The notes beneath the pieces were generated by a model. The model searched no databases, was not told where the DNA came from, and worked only from the letters and a program-made list of their open reading frames with translations. Positions 1 to 10,874 of a stretch of DNA of 64,000 nt are shown piece after piece (the stretch's first letter is position 1; every line of letters begins with the position of its first letter). This DNA comes from Tridacna crocea (lineage: Eukaryota > Mollusca > Bivalvia > Cardiida > Cardiidae): positions 15,897,001 to 15,961,000 of the forward strand of contig OX031058.1 in NCBI GenBank assembly GCA_943736015.1, read 5' to 3'. Both the position numbers and the translations under genes were made by a program.

Positions 1-420
1 CACTCCATGGTCTATATATAAAATGCATATTGGTACATTTACCATGCTCAGAGCCAGGCTTTTTCTTGTTTTTTGTGCAAAACTGAATTATTCTTCTTTA
101 AAGTGATGTTTATTTGTATATTCTTCTGGTAATTTTACTGTTAAATTGTCTATTAAAGGAAAGTGTGTTAAATCCAGTATATGCTGAATTTTGGAACTGT
201 ATATACCTTTTTCAAAAGCGAATTTCTCAGAAACCTTTTTTTCCATTGTAATCTACAAGAGACATAATGAGCTTTGTATGTTTCAAGTTAAAAAAAAAAA
301 TCTGTCCGTTGGAAGAATTTGTCATAAACGTCTTTAAGAGCGGATGTGTGACTGGAGACCACACCTTCATGCATGGCTTTGTCCCCATTTAAATACAAAA
401 CCTAACTACTGCGTTGGAGA
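1..420. other. Intergenic, no feature recognised
   Basis: AT-rich sequence with no persuasive reading frame, splice-site pair or clear repeat unit. Confidence 0.5.
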
Positions 421-422
421 GA

Positions 423-500
423 TATCTCTTCAGCCTAGTGGTTAATGTATTGGCCTTTCATCCGGGCGTTCTAGGGTTCGAATGAATTCTGCTCGGCCCC
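423..500 (+). repeat. tRNA-derived SINE-like sequence
   Basis: A box A-like segment (CAGCCTAGTGGTTAATG) is followed at tRNA-like spacing by a box B-like segment (GGGTTCGAATG). No complete cloverleaf with an acceptor stem is apparent, so a SINE head is more likely than a functional tRNA gene. Confidence 0.5.
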
Positions 501-606
501 TGTATTTCTGGCATGCATTTGTCCACTTGTCTCTGAGTTACGGACTTCGTTCCTGCTGCATTAATTAAATGTAACATTAAAGCCCAAAATATACAACTAA
601 ATAGTG

Positions 607-735
607 TTATTCAAATTATTTTTCGGAGAATTATCTCTTTATCGGACAGTGTAGATCCAAGATCAAATTGCACGTTCTGTGCTTTTTGATCTTGATCTCT
701 ACACTGCCAGCAAATTGTCGGTGAGTATCAGTTAA
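607..735. repeat. Hairpin repeat of the GATCAAGATCAGACTGCAC family
   Basis: An imperfect hairpin has arms ACAGTGTAGATCCAAGATCA and TGATCTTGATCTCTACACTG around a short loop. The same sequence recurs at 33420-33542 with the same leading flank (ATTATC...TTATCGGACAGTG), so this is a dispersed element rather than a local hairpin. Confidence 0.65.
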
Positions 736-894
736 GGGAACAGGCAACACCGCTTTCTAACGCCATTTCATACACACCTTCGGGAGACAACAGGTTTGAT
801 ATATGCCAGGCGACAATATTTAAAACACTTCCATATCGAACTCTTTTCAAACTATACTATACATGTATAATGATATGATTTGCCTTCTAAGCCC

Positions 895-1013
895 AGGAAA
901 CATTGTGGGAAAAAGAAGAAAATAGTGGTAACCATCATTTTCTCCCTTTTCCCTCAAAGTTTTCTATGGCCTTCCTCCTCGAAGCCGTTAAAAGCTAGAA
1001 TTGTGTGCTAAAG
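895..1013. repeat. Degenerate TTAA-type hairpin MITE (family A)
   Basis: It contains the diverged family A core: GAAACATTGTGGGAAAAAGA, a CCATCATTTTCTCCCTTTT right arm, then a CTTCCTCCTCGAAGCCGTTA subterminal segment. The termini are not preserved. Confidence 0.5.
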
Positions 1014-1060
1014 ATTCAACAGTTTTATATGACACAAAAATGACGCTGATGATATGATTT

Positions 1061-1323
1061 GACTTGCAACACGCCAAAAGGAACATTCGGACATTTGGCT
1101 TAAGTGTCATCTTGGATCAGCCTGCGCATTGTGTGCAGACATATCCAAGACGGCAATCTACAACTACATTGGATAGTGTGCTACCGAAAACTTCCGCAAA
1201 ACAAAAAGTTACATAAAAACGGAAAGTGTCGTTTCGGATCAGCCTGCGCGGACTGCGCAGGCTGATCCGAAACGACACCTTACGTAAATATCCGAATGCC
1301 CCTTTTCGTGTACTGCAAGCCAT
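1061..1323. repeat. Double-hairpin foldback element, copy 1
   Basis: Outer inverted ends are CTTGCAACACGCCAAAAG and the complement of CTTTTCGTGTACTGCAAG. The right inner hairpin (GATCAGCCTGCGCGGACTGC with its complement) is intact; the left one is damaged (CATCTTGGATCAGCCTGCGC followed by unrelated bases). Compare copies at 4955, 14752, 42411, 44581 and 59487. Confidence 0.75.
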
Positions 1324-1475
1324 TTACTATGACACATGTACCACATGCAGGCTCTTGAATGCAAATTTTAAGGAACATTAGGACGGTACATATTCCTTGA
1401 AATTGCTCCACTTTGATGGCTGTTCTTGATTCATGATACACATGTGAGAGAGGACAAATCCGACTTAATTGACGT

Positions 1476-1497
1476 GGGGGGGGGGGGGGGGGGGGGG
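1476..1497 (+). repeat. Poly-G tract of 22 bases
   Basis: An uninterrupted run of 22 G. It may form a G-quadruplex, and its length is prone to sequencing or assembly error. Confidence 0.9.
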
Positions 1498-1566
1498 CAT
1501 TTGTTTCGGTATATATCAACTTTTTGATACTTCTCCCTTCTGAAAGAAGATTCGTTTAACCTTTTT

Positions 1567-2591
1567 ATTAGCTCACCTGAGCAAAAGGTGCTCAAGGGGA
1601 GCTTTTAAGATCACCCTGTGTCCGTCGTCCGTCGTCCGTCAAGAATTATTTAAACATCAACTCCTCCTAAACCGATAGGCCAATTTGGACCAAACTTTGC
1701 TAGAATGTTCCTCGGGAGGTCCTCTTTAAAATTTGTTCACAGAATTTGATTCCGTCAAAAACTCAACCAAATAGAATTTTTTAGCAAATTCTTTAAAAAT
1801 TTTCTCTGAAAACGCTGGCCAGATTTTACAAAAATTTCACAGAGATGTTCCTTGGATGACCCTTTTCAAAAAGTGTTCGCGAAATTTAGATCCGTCAAGA
1901 AACATGGCTCTGGTGAATGGGGGCTACTTGCACTATAAAGAAATGAAGAAATTCTTAAAAATTCTTCTTCTCTGAAACGGCTGGTCAGATTTTGAAATGA
2001 TTTCACAGAGATGTTCCTTGATTGACCCTTTTCAAAACGTGTTCACGAAATTTTGATTCGTCAAGAAACATGACTCTGATGAATGGGGTTACTTGCACTA
2101 TAAGCAAATGAAGAAATTCTTAAAAATTCTTCTACTCTGAAAACACTGGTCAGATTTTGAAATAACTTCACGGAGATGTTCCTTGGGTGACCCTTTTCAA
2201 AAAATGTACGTGAAATTTTGATTCATCAAGAAACATGGCTCTGGTGAATGGGGGCTACTTGCACTATACGGACATGAAGAAATTCTTGAAAATCCTTCTT
2301 CTCTGAAACTGCTGGTTAGATTTAAAAACAATTCCACAGAGACGTTCCTTGGGTGACCCTCTTCAAAAAGTGTTCGCGAAATTTTGATAGGTCAAGAAAC
2401 ATGGCTCTGGTGAATTGGGGCTAGTTTGCACTGTACGGAAATTAAGAAACAGGTGACCTTTTGAAAATCCTTGGCAAAACAATGATTTTGTTTCCAGTGT
2501 TTCAATACCTAAAAAAAATGGCTTTGGTCCTCTCAAAATTTCAGGTGAGCGATCCAGGGCCATCTTAGCCCTCCTGTATATATATATATAT
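1567..2591 (+). mobile_element. GCTCACCTGAGC repeat with internal tandem units, ending in (TA)n
   Basis: It begins TTAGCTCACCTGAGC, continues with GTCCGTCGTCCGTCGTCCGTC-type trinucleotide-rich sequence, then about four tandem units of roughly 155 bp (landmarks TTCACAGAGATGTTCCTTGG and TCAAGAAACATGGCTCTGG). It ends CAGGTGAGCGATCCAGGGCC followed by a short (TA)n tract at 2577-2591. The layout (short termini, microsatellite, about 150-bp internal tandem repeats) resembles repeats I know from bivalve genomes and Helitron-associated elements of the pearl/HINE kind. That assignment is from memory and not tested. No transposase is encoded. Confidence 0.75.
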
Positions 2592-2592
2592 G

Positions 2593-3280
2593 GCATTATT
2601 TTATGCATCGTCATTGCTTTTTATTGGTTTTGTAATAAATTACTTTTTACTACCTTTGAACGCATGTACGTATTTTTTTTTTACCTTTTCCCGTCTTAGC
2701 TGTTCTGTCTTCACCTACTTTCTTATATCAGTCTTAAATGACTGTAAGTTTGCGATTGGTAAAAAATGTCACCGGGATATTTTCCAAACTGTAGGGCTTT
2801 TACCCATTTCAGAGCCCATTTTTTCCTCAAAGACTTGCTGCCAAACAGCTCCTATTCATACTTTTGTTAATGGAAACGATCGCAGGCAATCCTTTTTTTT
2901 GGATTGATTTGAAAATTAAGTATTATTATTTTGATTTGCGCAACCATATGGACGAAATATCATGGGTTTTATGCTTCGATTTGCTTCGAGCAACGTAAGA
3001 AAACTTGATATCGCGCGAGACCGAAGGTCTCGCGAGAATATTTTTCTTAAGCGGTATAGAGTTTCCCTTTGTTACATACATGTACTTACAACTTTCATTG
3101 ACACAATATTGCAATCATTGTCAACTCATGTGAAAAAGGAGAAAATAAAACATACTGCTTACATATAAGTGATGTCTTCGTCTTTATTAAGTGACAGATG
3201 AATATTATACAGTAAATCTTTTACCAGTCATTCACAAGTTTATCTGAACGTATTCCGCGCGCGCAGAATAAGTCAATACT
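2593..3280. other. Intergenic, one short GC palindrome
   Basis: No gene is supported. A perfect palindrome CGCGAGACC-GAA-GGTCTCGCG lies at 3014-3034; its half-site reappears inside the foldback at 3656-3784 (GCGCGAGACCGAAGGTC). Confidence 0.55.
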
Positions 3281-3410
3281 GCTCAGAACGAGGCTAGGGT
3301 CAAGAACATGGATGCTTCAGAACGAGACTGAGTCCTGAAATAGTTTTTTTTTTTCTGAACGAGGCTAGAATCCAGCATATGGATCCTTCAGAGAGAGGCT
3401 TGAGTCTCGA
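3281..3410. repeat. Three degenerate CAGAACGAGGCT units
   Basis: Units related to TCAGAACGAGGCTAG occur near 3293, 3317 and 3355, spaced by short sequences containing ATGGATCCTTCAG or similar. This is a small decayed tandem repeat of unknown origin. Confidence 0.45.
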
Positions 3411-3655
3411 ATTTTGATATTTGCTCAGGCGAGTAGTCTACCGAGATCATTTAAGATAAATTGACATTATTCGATTAAAACCTGCATTTTGTTTTGTTTC
3501 AAATGCTTGTTATATAAACTAAGAGCATAAATAGATCTTTTAGCCTCCTTGAGAAAAATCCACACTCTTGGACTCTTGACTGGTTCTAAAAATCCATATT
3601 TGGGACTCTTAATATCCAATATGGATTCAAATATCTAATGGATACGGGATAATAG

Positions 3656-3784
3656 GTTGTAGTGACTTTCCTGGTGCTTGTATTTCCTTCGAGCCGCGTG
3701 ACCTTATTTCGCGCGAGACCGAAGGTCAAGCGAGATGCTAAAATGTTCTTATACAAATACAAGCATCAGGAAAGTCACTGCAAC
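3656..3784. repeat. Short foldback repeat
   Basis: Thirty-base arms at 3656-3685 and 3755-3784 are inverted repeats (TGACTTTCCTGGTGCTTGTA and its near-complement) around a roughly 70-base centre carrying GCGCGAGACCGAAGGTC. The short span and long arms suggest a foldback or MITE-like element. Confidence 0.6.
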
Positions 3785-3929
3785 ACAGTATTCCTTTAAT
3801 TATATACCTACACTTTTTCAGTGTCAAAAATAATGCAAATTGTTGATGTTTCGCCCGGAAACGGGTAAACAAAGTTAAACAAAATGGTATAGAAGCCAGT
3901 AACTTCGCCTTATGTATAGCGGATGATTA

Positions 3930-4567
3930 TTAGGCTGCGATCACATAGAACTATACTGTATACGGTATTCGGTATACGCTATACGGTATTCGGTATACGC
4001 TACGGGCACGGCGAGTCATATAAGGTAGCACGCGCGCCCTACTCGGTCTTTGGCGCCGATCCTATGAACAAGTCCGACGAAGAAGATTTGGCCCCGTTTC
4101 TGCCAGCCGATGCTGAGGAGGAGGTCCCTGGCCGAAAAATGAATCTTTTCTATGATAGCATACTTGAAATCATCTATGATTACCTGTTAAAATCATTTGT
4201 TTGAAGTTGTAACATGTATATATGAAGGCATGTGCTATGAAATTGCAATAAAATGAGTACAAATGAAACCTATTGTTTCTGAATTGTCGCATTGTACGCG
4301 ATAAGTCGTGATGGGGGAATTCAGAACGCCTGTACTCACGAAATCCAGCTGACACACCCGAACAGGACGGTATACGCTGCACGAAAATCGAACCCGAACG
4401 ATTCCCACTATTCTATACTATACGCAGGTATACGGCTGTTCAGAATAGTGCCCTCTTATGTGATCCGGTATTATGAGATAATCTTGTTCGATTCAAACCA
4501 TTCGCGTGCCCTGTATAAACGTGCACCGTATACCCGAATAGTATAGTTCTATGTGATCGCAGCCTTA
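3930..4567. mobile_element. PIF/Harbinger-type MITE (TTA target duplication)
   Basis: Perfect 25-bp inverted termini lie at 3933-3957 and 4540-4564 (starting GGCTGCGATCACATAGAAC). They are flanked on both sides by TTA (3930-3932, 4565-4567), the three-base target duplication characteristic of PIF/Harbinger transposons. The element is 632 bp. Subterminal repeats of GGTATTCGGTATACGCTA lie inside the left end, and related GTATACG sequence lies inside the right end. There is no transposase. An internal frame (4063-4204) reads as an acidic N-terminal-like peptide containing DEEDLAPFLPADAEEEVPG. This may be a relic of the parent element's accessory protein or a captured exon; nothing supports its expression. 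Confidence 0.85.
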
Positions 4568-4569
4568 GA

Positions 4570-4954
4570 GCACAAAATTTGGACCAATCAAACTGCAAAT
4601 GAATACACTGTACATACGTATTCTACTCGTGAGTTATGTCATTTTTACGTCATCAAATCATATTTGGAAACCGTAATTCATATTTTGTGGATATTTAATT
4701 TTTTCTTTCCTGTATGATATTTCATCTACGATCGACGCAAGTATTTTCTTCGGTAAAAAATCAGGTATATAATAAAATTAAGAACTGTACGCAAGTTAGT
4801 TGAATAAAATCCTTTTACTCAACAGTCAATTTGTATTTTCAGAAACTTTTTTATAGGATCCATTGCTTTCAATTCGACGGCAGATCGGACTTTAATATAA
4901 CTGAAAAAATATAATTTGGACACGTCCTGGCTGTATCTAGGTAATGCATTACTA
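4570..4954. other. Intergenic, no feature recognised
   Basis: AT-rich spacer between the Harbinger-type MITE and the second double-hairpin element. Confidence 0.5.
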
Positions 4955-5207
4955 AATGGCTTGCAACATGCGAAAGGGGCGTTCGGACATTTGCGTAAAA
5001 TGTCGTCTCGGATCAGACTGCTCAGTCCGTCCACGCTAATCCGAAACGGCACTTTCATTTTTCTTGCAATTTTCTGTTTCTCGCAAGTCTACTGTAGCAC
5101 AGTATCTAATGTGGTCGTAAAATGTCGTCTCGATTCAGCCTGCGCCAATCCGAGACGGCACTTTACGCAGATGTCCGAATGTCCCTTTTAGCGTGTTGAA
5201 AGCCAAT
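4955..5207. repeat. Double-hairpin foldback element, copy 2
   Basis: Ends are GGCTTGCAACATGCGAAAGG and the complement of CCCTTTTAGCGTGTTGAAAGCC. Between them lie ATTCGGACATTTGCGT-type flanks (here GTTCGGACATTTGCGTAAAA), a left hairpin with TCTCGGATCAGACTGCTCAG, and a right hairpin reduced to GATTCAGCCTGCGCCAATCC. The central spacer matches TCTACTGTAGCACAGTATCT. Confidence 0.75.
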
Positions 5208-5229
5208 TATTTCAAGCCAGTTATCATTT

Positions 5230-6880
5230 AATTTTAGATCCCCAAAACCAAGTCTGTTGAATAACCAGCTGACTCGTGAGGTGAAATGGGATGCTAATTG
5301 GCTTGACAGCGTTTTTAATTCGATGTTATTTGAATGAGTAACGGAACTTTGACATTGTAAAAATTGTAAATTTAATGGATTCTCTTCATAATAAAACTTC
5401 GATGCATCTTGACAGAATCGTCCTAAATTTTGTCAATGTCTCTTTATCAATGCGATGCATGCTATCTTGGACTACGGTTAAATTTTGATAATGTATTGTA
5501 ATGTTATAATTACTCAACTTTTCGACATGCAAGGACTGTAAATTTACTTGCTTTCCGTTTTCCAATTTTAACTTTAATGCCAGATTTATATCAATTTAGT
5601 AAGTGTCTGTACGGGACTTTGAAATCGTAAAAAATGAGTTATTTTCTTTTGTTTGCATTAAACTGCAATTTCTATTATCGGAACTATACCAAATCTTGTG
5701 AGTGCCGGTACCAGTATTTCAATGCAATGCTTGTTGAGTTGGATAACATTTAAAACCGGTCATTATTTACTAGAGTTACAGCATGTTGGAAAGGTGAATA
5801 TCGTATTTTTTTTCCTTGTTTCGATTTCACGACTTAGTGTTTAAAGGGACGTTCAACCAGATTTTGTGTGTGTCGGAAGTTATTTTTGAAGAAAATCGCA
5901 GCTAAACGACAAACTTCCGTTGGCTTTACAATTAAAACCAAGATTGACATACATATAGAAAACACAAGGAATGCCGAGTATTTGTATTTTCACGGAAAAA
6001 TTTCTGGGACGCTATTGCACTACAGCAATGTATAAATTCATTTTGAACAAAAGAAATTAACAGATTGCCCGATTGCTCACTTAGTAGAGTAGCGACTATG
6101 GTTGCGAATATCGTGGGATCGAGTTCTCAAACTATAGATTAAACATTTACGTCTAAATGGCTTTTCCTTACAATAGACCAGCTTCCTCCTCGACAAATAG
6201 ATTTGGTCAAAGGCTAGTTAAATGTTCCTTTATAGTCAGATTTTTTTTCAAAATTCTGTTAATGTCTGTATTTCAACAGGCAGCATGTTGTCTTTTGATT
6301 AATGTTAAATTCAAATGTTGAATCGGGCATTGCCGGAGATCGTGAAAAAAAGGGCATTTCCTTGTCACTTAAAGCCTTCATTTCTTTTAAGATTAATTCA
6401 AAGTTTTGTATCTGCGTTTGTATAAATGAGATGCAAGTTTGGTTAAAATCTGATGTTTTTGTTTAGAAAGTGGACTTTGAAATAAGTCATTAAAATTTTA
6501 TATTTCCTAGTTTCATTCAAACAACATTAGTTTTCACTCCTAGATTTATGCTGATGAACCTTTCTTTATCATTATACACATGAAATGCAGGTTTAGTTGC
6601 ATTAAAATAAAAATCTGATCTGTTTTGGAAAGGTAAAAGAGGCTTTGTAATCGCAAAAAAGATATAGACCTATTTCAGGTTTTAGTAATAGAGTTGATTA
6701 AAAGTCATCATTTGTCATGTTGTTAAAGATCCCTGTTAAGGTTGATCACTTGTCTTATCCATTACTTAAAATTTGCATGAGTTTGAAATCGTGAGAGTGT
6801 GAGAATTTCTTGTTCTCACTGAACAACTTCACTGCCAAAGGTCAGATTTATTCCAAATTTTCTATTGTCTATTTATCAAG
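5230..6880. repeat. Decayed tandem repeat region (tentative)
   Basis: Phrases such as GACTTTGAAATCGTAAAA, CAGATTTATNCCAAATT and TGTCTNTTTATCAA recur several times at irregular intervals across about 1.6 kb, suggesting an old tandem array with a unit of a few hundred bases. No gene is seen. A tRNA-like SINE head (6066-6130) lies inside it. Confidence 0.35.
6066..6130 (+). repeat. tRNA-derived SINE-like head
   Basis: Box A-like TGCTCACTTAGTAGAGTAGC and box B-like GGGATCGAGTTCTC lie at tRNA-like spacing. There is no recognisable acceptor stem. Confidence 0.5.
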
Positions 6881-7150
6881 AATATTCAATAACTTAAAGT
6901 CTCAGTAGCGTCCAACTGAATTAACAACATGTGCATAAAATAAAAATAAAATTAATTCTTACCATGTAAAAATACGGCGTTTATCATGACTTTCACGACG
7001 TTTAAAAGTGCAGTTTGCAAAAGTTCCAGTCAGTGGCAGCAAAAAGAATTCCGAAACAAGAACAGATCTTACCATGCCACATTATCTGTTTGTTTACATC
7101 GATGATCGCCGACCATTAGCCGACTTTTCGTCGTAAATCTGCGGTAAACG

Positions 7151-7509
7151 TAGTGGACCCATAATAGAAATCAACTTTTTGCACTATAATATTATCCAAC
7201 AAAATTTGCTAAGATTAAAAATGAGTATTATTGCAATAGTTTCACCTTGCCGCTTTTTCCTTTTTGTCCTTCCTGGAATTATCATTTATGAATCGAAAAC
7301 CACTATATTCTCATTATAAAGTAATATGATAATTACCTCCCTTTTCTGGAAACAAACAATAGTATCAACAAATAATTTCAAGATAGACATCAAAGGAATT
7401 TCTGGTCAGTGAGAAATGTGCAAAAATATTATATCCGTATAAATCTGTCTTCATCAACTGTCAAGAAATTGTATGCCATGCTGCACTAAAAGGTATTACG
7501 GGTCCACTA
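7151..7509 (+). mobile_element. TA-flanked MITE with GTGGACCC termini, copy 1
   Basis: Flanking TA at 7151-7152 and 7508-7509 surrounds inverted ends GTGGACCC and GGGTCCAC; the interior is about 350 bp. A TA duplication suggests a Tc1/mariner-like mobiliser. The same interior (AAAATTTGCTAAGATTAAAA, ATTATCATTTATGAATCGAA, AATAATTTCAAGATAGACAT) occurs at 10875 (inverted), 15028, 15598 and 21405. It is non-coding. Confidence 0.75.
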
Positions 7510-7781
7510 ATCAGTGACGTGTTAGTGACGTTAATACCACGTGATCATTCAAAGCGTCGAAACAACCTCCATTCACCTAATCCTTTTGTCCCCATTCTAG
7601 GCTTGAAAAGCCTAAGTTTATCGACATCGTAAACAAAAACAACGACATAGGCTGATCATCTCTTATTCATTTATCATTAATACAGGAAGAGTTTAGAACA
7701 TTAAATAAACAAAAAAAAAAACAGGTTTAGAATAAGCAATCTTACTCCCCGATGGCAAAATATTGGAAGTGAAAACGGTAT

Positions 7782-8003
7782 CAGGACATTTGCCCCTGGA
7801 CATCTGCCCCCGGACTTCTGCCCCCGGACTTTTACCCCTGTAGGACACATGCCCCCTTGAGACATTTGCCCCCGGACATTTGCCCCCTTGATATATGCCC
7901 CTGACATTCGCCCCCTTAGGACATTTGCCCCCTCCCCCGACATTTGCCCCGGTAGGACATCTGCTCCCGGATATTTGCCCCCGTAGGACAACTGCCTCCT
8001 GGG
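7782..8003 (-). repeat. G/C-rich minisatellite, left member of an opposed pair
   Basis: About a dozen imperfect units of GGACATTTGCCCCC, 14-20 bases each, some with an added TTAGG or GTAGG linker. The array at 9450-9663 is the same repeat in opposite orientation. The long glycine-rich reading frame through this array is a by-product of the repeat. Confidence 0.9.
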
Positions 8004-8280
8004 AAACGATAAGCCTCTTCTAAATGATGTTGAAGAACTAATAACATCCTGAATTTTGCTTTATTTTTCTTAATATGCAAAAAAAGAATTTTAATCGGGG
8101 TTTACAGCAGGCATGCCAGATGAGTAACTGACTCTATAGTTATCATACTGGAAGTTTGATATTAAAACTGAAATCAATTAATCAGCTGAAGATTTCCAAC
8201 AAAATAGCACTTAACGATACAACAGCTGAGAAGTCTTTTTCATAGTGTCGGTCAAAATTACCATGTGCAATATACATGTT

Positions 8281-8730
8281 TATTTCATGCTTTCCAGTAG
8301 GATATCGAGAAATAGCAGTGAAAATATTTTTCGATCTTACACTGGTACTACCAGTGAAAATACCGATTTGAAAAAAAATCCCGTTCTTGTTGCCTAGGTA
8401 AATTGCGCGTGCCTAACAACCAGATAGGAAATATGACGTCATATACCTTACATTTCTCGCGCTTGACGTAACGTTGCTATGCGGGAGGGGTATGCGGCGG
8501 GGAATAAGGGAAAGAACTGTACTGAATTATAATACAGCTCCTCCCAAAAAGGGTTAAAAGCATGAAATAAATAGAATTTTTTTTTTTCGGTGAAAGATCG
8601 AAATTTATTTCATCTCGTGAACACCATCGGTAATATTTTCACTCGTGGCTTCGCCACTCGTGAAAATATTACCGATGGTGTCCACTCGATGAAATAAATT
8701 TCGATCTTTCACCGAAAAAAAACAAATATC
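8281..8730 (+). repeat. CRE-bearing foldback element (family G), copy 1
   Basis: It starts near GGATATCGAGAAATAGCAGTG. It contains a perfect CRE octamer TGACGTCA at 8434-8441 and ends in a long inverted repeat of about 60-base arms (8581-8642 and about 8661-8722; landmark CGGTGAAAGATCGAAATTTA) around a GGCTTCGCC tip. The closely similar copy at 47363-47800 retains the CRE, and an inverted 5' fragment lies at 16815-16925. Confidence 0.75.
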
Positions 8731-9270
8731 CTCTATATATCTCAAAGTTACTTTTTTGAGATTGTACCTTAAAGGAGCTCGACGTCCAAGTTGTAAACAA
8801 ACTAGTTTGTTTACAAACATGGTCGGCAAACTAGTTTATTCCTTCGTGCAGGTGGCAGCACCAGTAGCGCTCCGTGATGGTTAGACTGGTGCCCGGTCCA
8901 ATGCAACTCACTCATGATATTCACGTCAGTACATATCACCGGCAATAGGTGTCAGCATTTCGCCACTCGTGAAAATATTACCGATGGTGTCCACTCGATG
9001 AAATAAATTTCGATCTTTCACCGAAAAAAAAACAAATATCCTCTATATATCTCAAAGTTACTTTTTTGAGATTGTACCTTAAAGGAGCTCGACGTCCAAG
9101 TTGTAAACAAACTAGTTTGTTTACAAACATGGTCGGCAAACTAGTTTTATTCCTTCGTGCAGGTGGCAGCACCAGTAGCGCTCCGTGATGGTTAGACTGG
9201 TGCCCGGTCCAATGCAACTCACTCATGATATTCACGTCAGTACATATCACCGGCAATAGGTGGCAGCACC
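8652..9270 (+). repeat. 309-bp near-perfect tandem duplication
   Basis: The block 8652-8960 (starting CGCCACTCGTGAAAATATTA) is repeated at 8961-9270 with very few differences, among them CAGCATT versus CAGCACC at the end. The near-identity indicates a recent event or an assembly artefact. Each unit contains the half-palindrome of family G, the exact palindrome GTAAACAAACTAGTTTGTTTAC split here as GTAAACAAACT and AGTTTGTTTAC, and ATTCACGTCAGTACATATCA. Confidence 0.9.
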
Positions 9271-9449
9271 GCAGGCGTCGCGTGGATAGAAAACCAGTGA
9301 CTGAGTGTTTACAACTTGGACGTCCAGCCCCTTTAAATGCATTTTAGAAATGCAGTATAAATACTGTTTCGCGTGCCATATGAGAAACTGACTTGTAAAT
9401 TGCTGTACTGAAAGTTTGATTTGGGTAGTAATACTGAATACAATTTCGC

Positions 9450-9663
9450 AGATGTCCTCAGGGGGCAAATGTCCGGGGGGCAGAGGTCCTTAGTGGGCAG
9501 ATGTCCAGGGGGCAGATGTCCTAAGGGGGCACATGTCCAGGGGGCAGATGTCTAGGGGGCAGATATCCTAGGTTGGCAGATGTCCGGGGGACAAACGTCC
9601 AGGTGGCAGGTGTCCTAAGGGGGCAAAAGTCTAAGGGCACAAGTCCGGGGGGGCAAACGTCCT
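9450..9663 (+). repeat. G/C-rich minisatellite, right member of an opposed pair
   Basis: Imperfect units of GGGGGCAGATGTCC(TAA), the reverse complement of the array at 7782-8003. The repeated GGGGG runs on one strand could form G-quadruplexes. The two arrays bracket about 1.45 kb holding the family G foldback and the 309-bp duplication. Confidence 0.9.
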
Positions 9664-9669
9664 AGAACC

Positions 9670-10205
9670 GTGGAAACAGTAGTCCTGTGTACTACGTCAT
9701 AACACTAATGTTATCACGTGACGTTCTCGAAAACCTAGTTCAAATATACACAAACGATAACGACGGTTGTCTCGATCAATGGCGATCCTGAAATCGACGG
9801 GCTTCTCTTTGCATTTTCGCACACGTATATCACGGCAACTAATGCAGTAAATGACATGTTCGAATTTTCTCCGATCTTTATATATGTTTTTTGTGATGGG
9901 TAATAGTTATATTTTCGAGTTACAAACAGTTAAAATTATCTATTTTTTGGCTTTAGTGAGGCTTTAAATATTTGTCGACATCTTTTCACTTGATGACATA
10001 CCCTTTTTTACATATTATTGTTAAAAACTGGTTTTTAATTAAAGGCGTGGGATCTTGAAAATATGTTTGCAACACATTTATGACTTTTGAGTTGTTAATA
10101 GTCTCCGTCGAATGGCATGTTTGAAAAAAATGAAAACAGCTTTCACACGCGGATTTTTATTAGGTTACGAAAGTAACCTCTTCTCTTCTCAAGTGTTACA
10201 TGTTT
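9670..10205. other. Intergenic, no feature recognised
   Basis: AT-rich sequence without a supported gene or repeat. Confidence 0.5.
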
Positions 10206-10206
10206 C

Positions 10207-10435
10207 TTAACCTTTGCCAAACAATCCCTGGTTTTACGACCCTGAGATAGAGGCCTTTTGAAAACAATGTGGGAAAAAGAGAAAATGATGGTAACCAGTT
10301 ATTTAACCTTTTCGGCAACAATGTTTTCTACTCCATCATGTACAAATTCCGCCATTTTAGCCACATTTGATTTGTCGTCTGCAAATGTTTACAATTTAGA
10401 CAAGTATTAAATATTTTTGTTTGGTAAAGGCTTAA
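10207..10435. mobile_element. TTAA-flanked hairpin MITE (family A)
   Basis: TTAA at both ends surrounds CCTTTGCCAAAC...GTTTGGTAAAGG termini. The central hairpin is degraded (GAAAATGATGGTAACCAGTT). The subterminal segment TTGTCGTCTGCAAATG is the family landmark. Confidence 0.75.
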
Positions 10436-10708
10436 TCTAAAACTCACCTTAATATTGGCGCGTATTATTGATGAAAAATGTCGTCGGTTAGTGTACTTTC
10501 CTTCTTCTAAAGTAATTTTAAGTTTTCCTTTGCTCTGTTTCATTGTCAACTCTTCCATATACTTTTCATTTGTTTATTAATCTCCAGTTGGAGGAAATGA
10601 AGAGAATAAATAGCTAGACTTAATGTTTAAGAATTTGTTTTTACTCATTACTAGAAGACAAGAATAAAAGTAACGAAGAAAACTTAAATGCACTTAAGAC
10701 TATGGAAT

Positions 10709-10854
10709 GGGGGGGGGGGGGTTGAAAACATTCTAGGGAAAAGGATTAATTCTTAGATTCACATACTTGCATTCTGCCTTTTTCCCCCACAATATTTTGA
10801 AAAAGTCTGTCACTTCGGATTGTTAAATACGGGGTGTCTGGTAAAGGATTAAAT
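10709..10854. repeat. Poly-G tract and fragment of a family A MITE
   Basis: A run of 13 G (10709-10721) precedes a partial, deletion-bearing family A copy: GAAAACATTCTAGGGAAAAG, later TTTTTCCCCCACAATATTTT, and a terminal TGTCTGGTAAAGGATTAA. Confidence 0.55.
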
Positions 10855-10874
10855 GCAATAGTGCTTTTTAAGGT

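Noticed and set aside
1476..1497. Telomere- or centromere-like signal from poly-G
   Set aside because: It is a plain homopolymer with no repeat unit; similar shorter runs occur at 10709 and 41878.
7701..7991. 96-residue glycine-rich frame
   Set aside because: It is a translation of the GGACATTTGCCCCC minisatellite.
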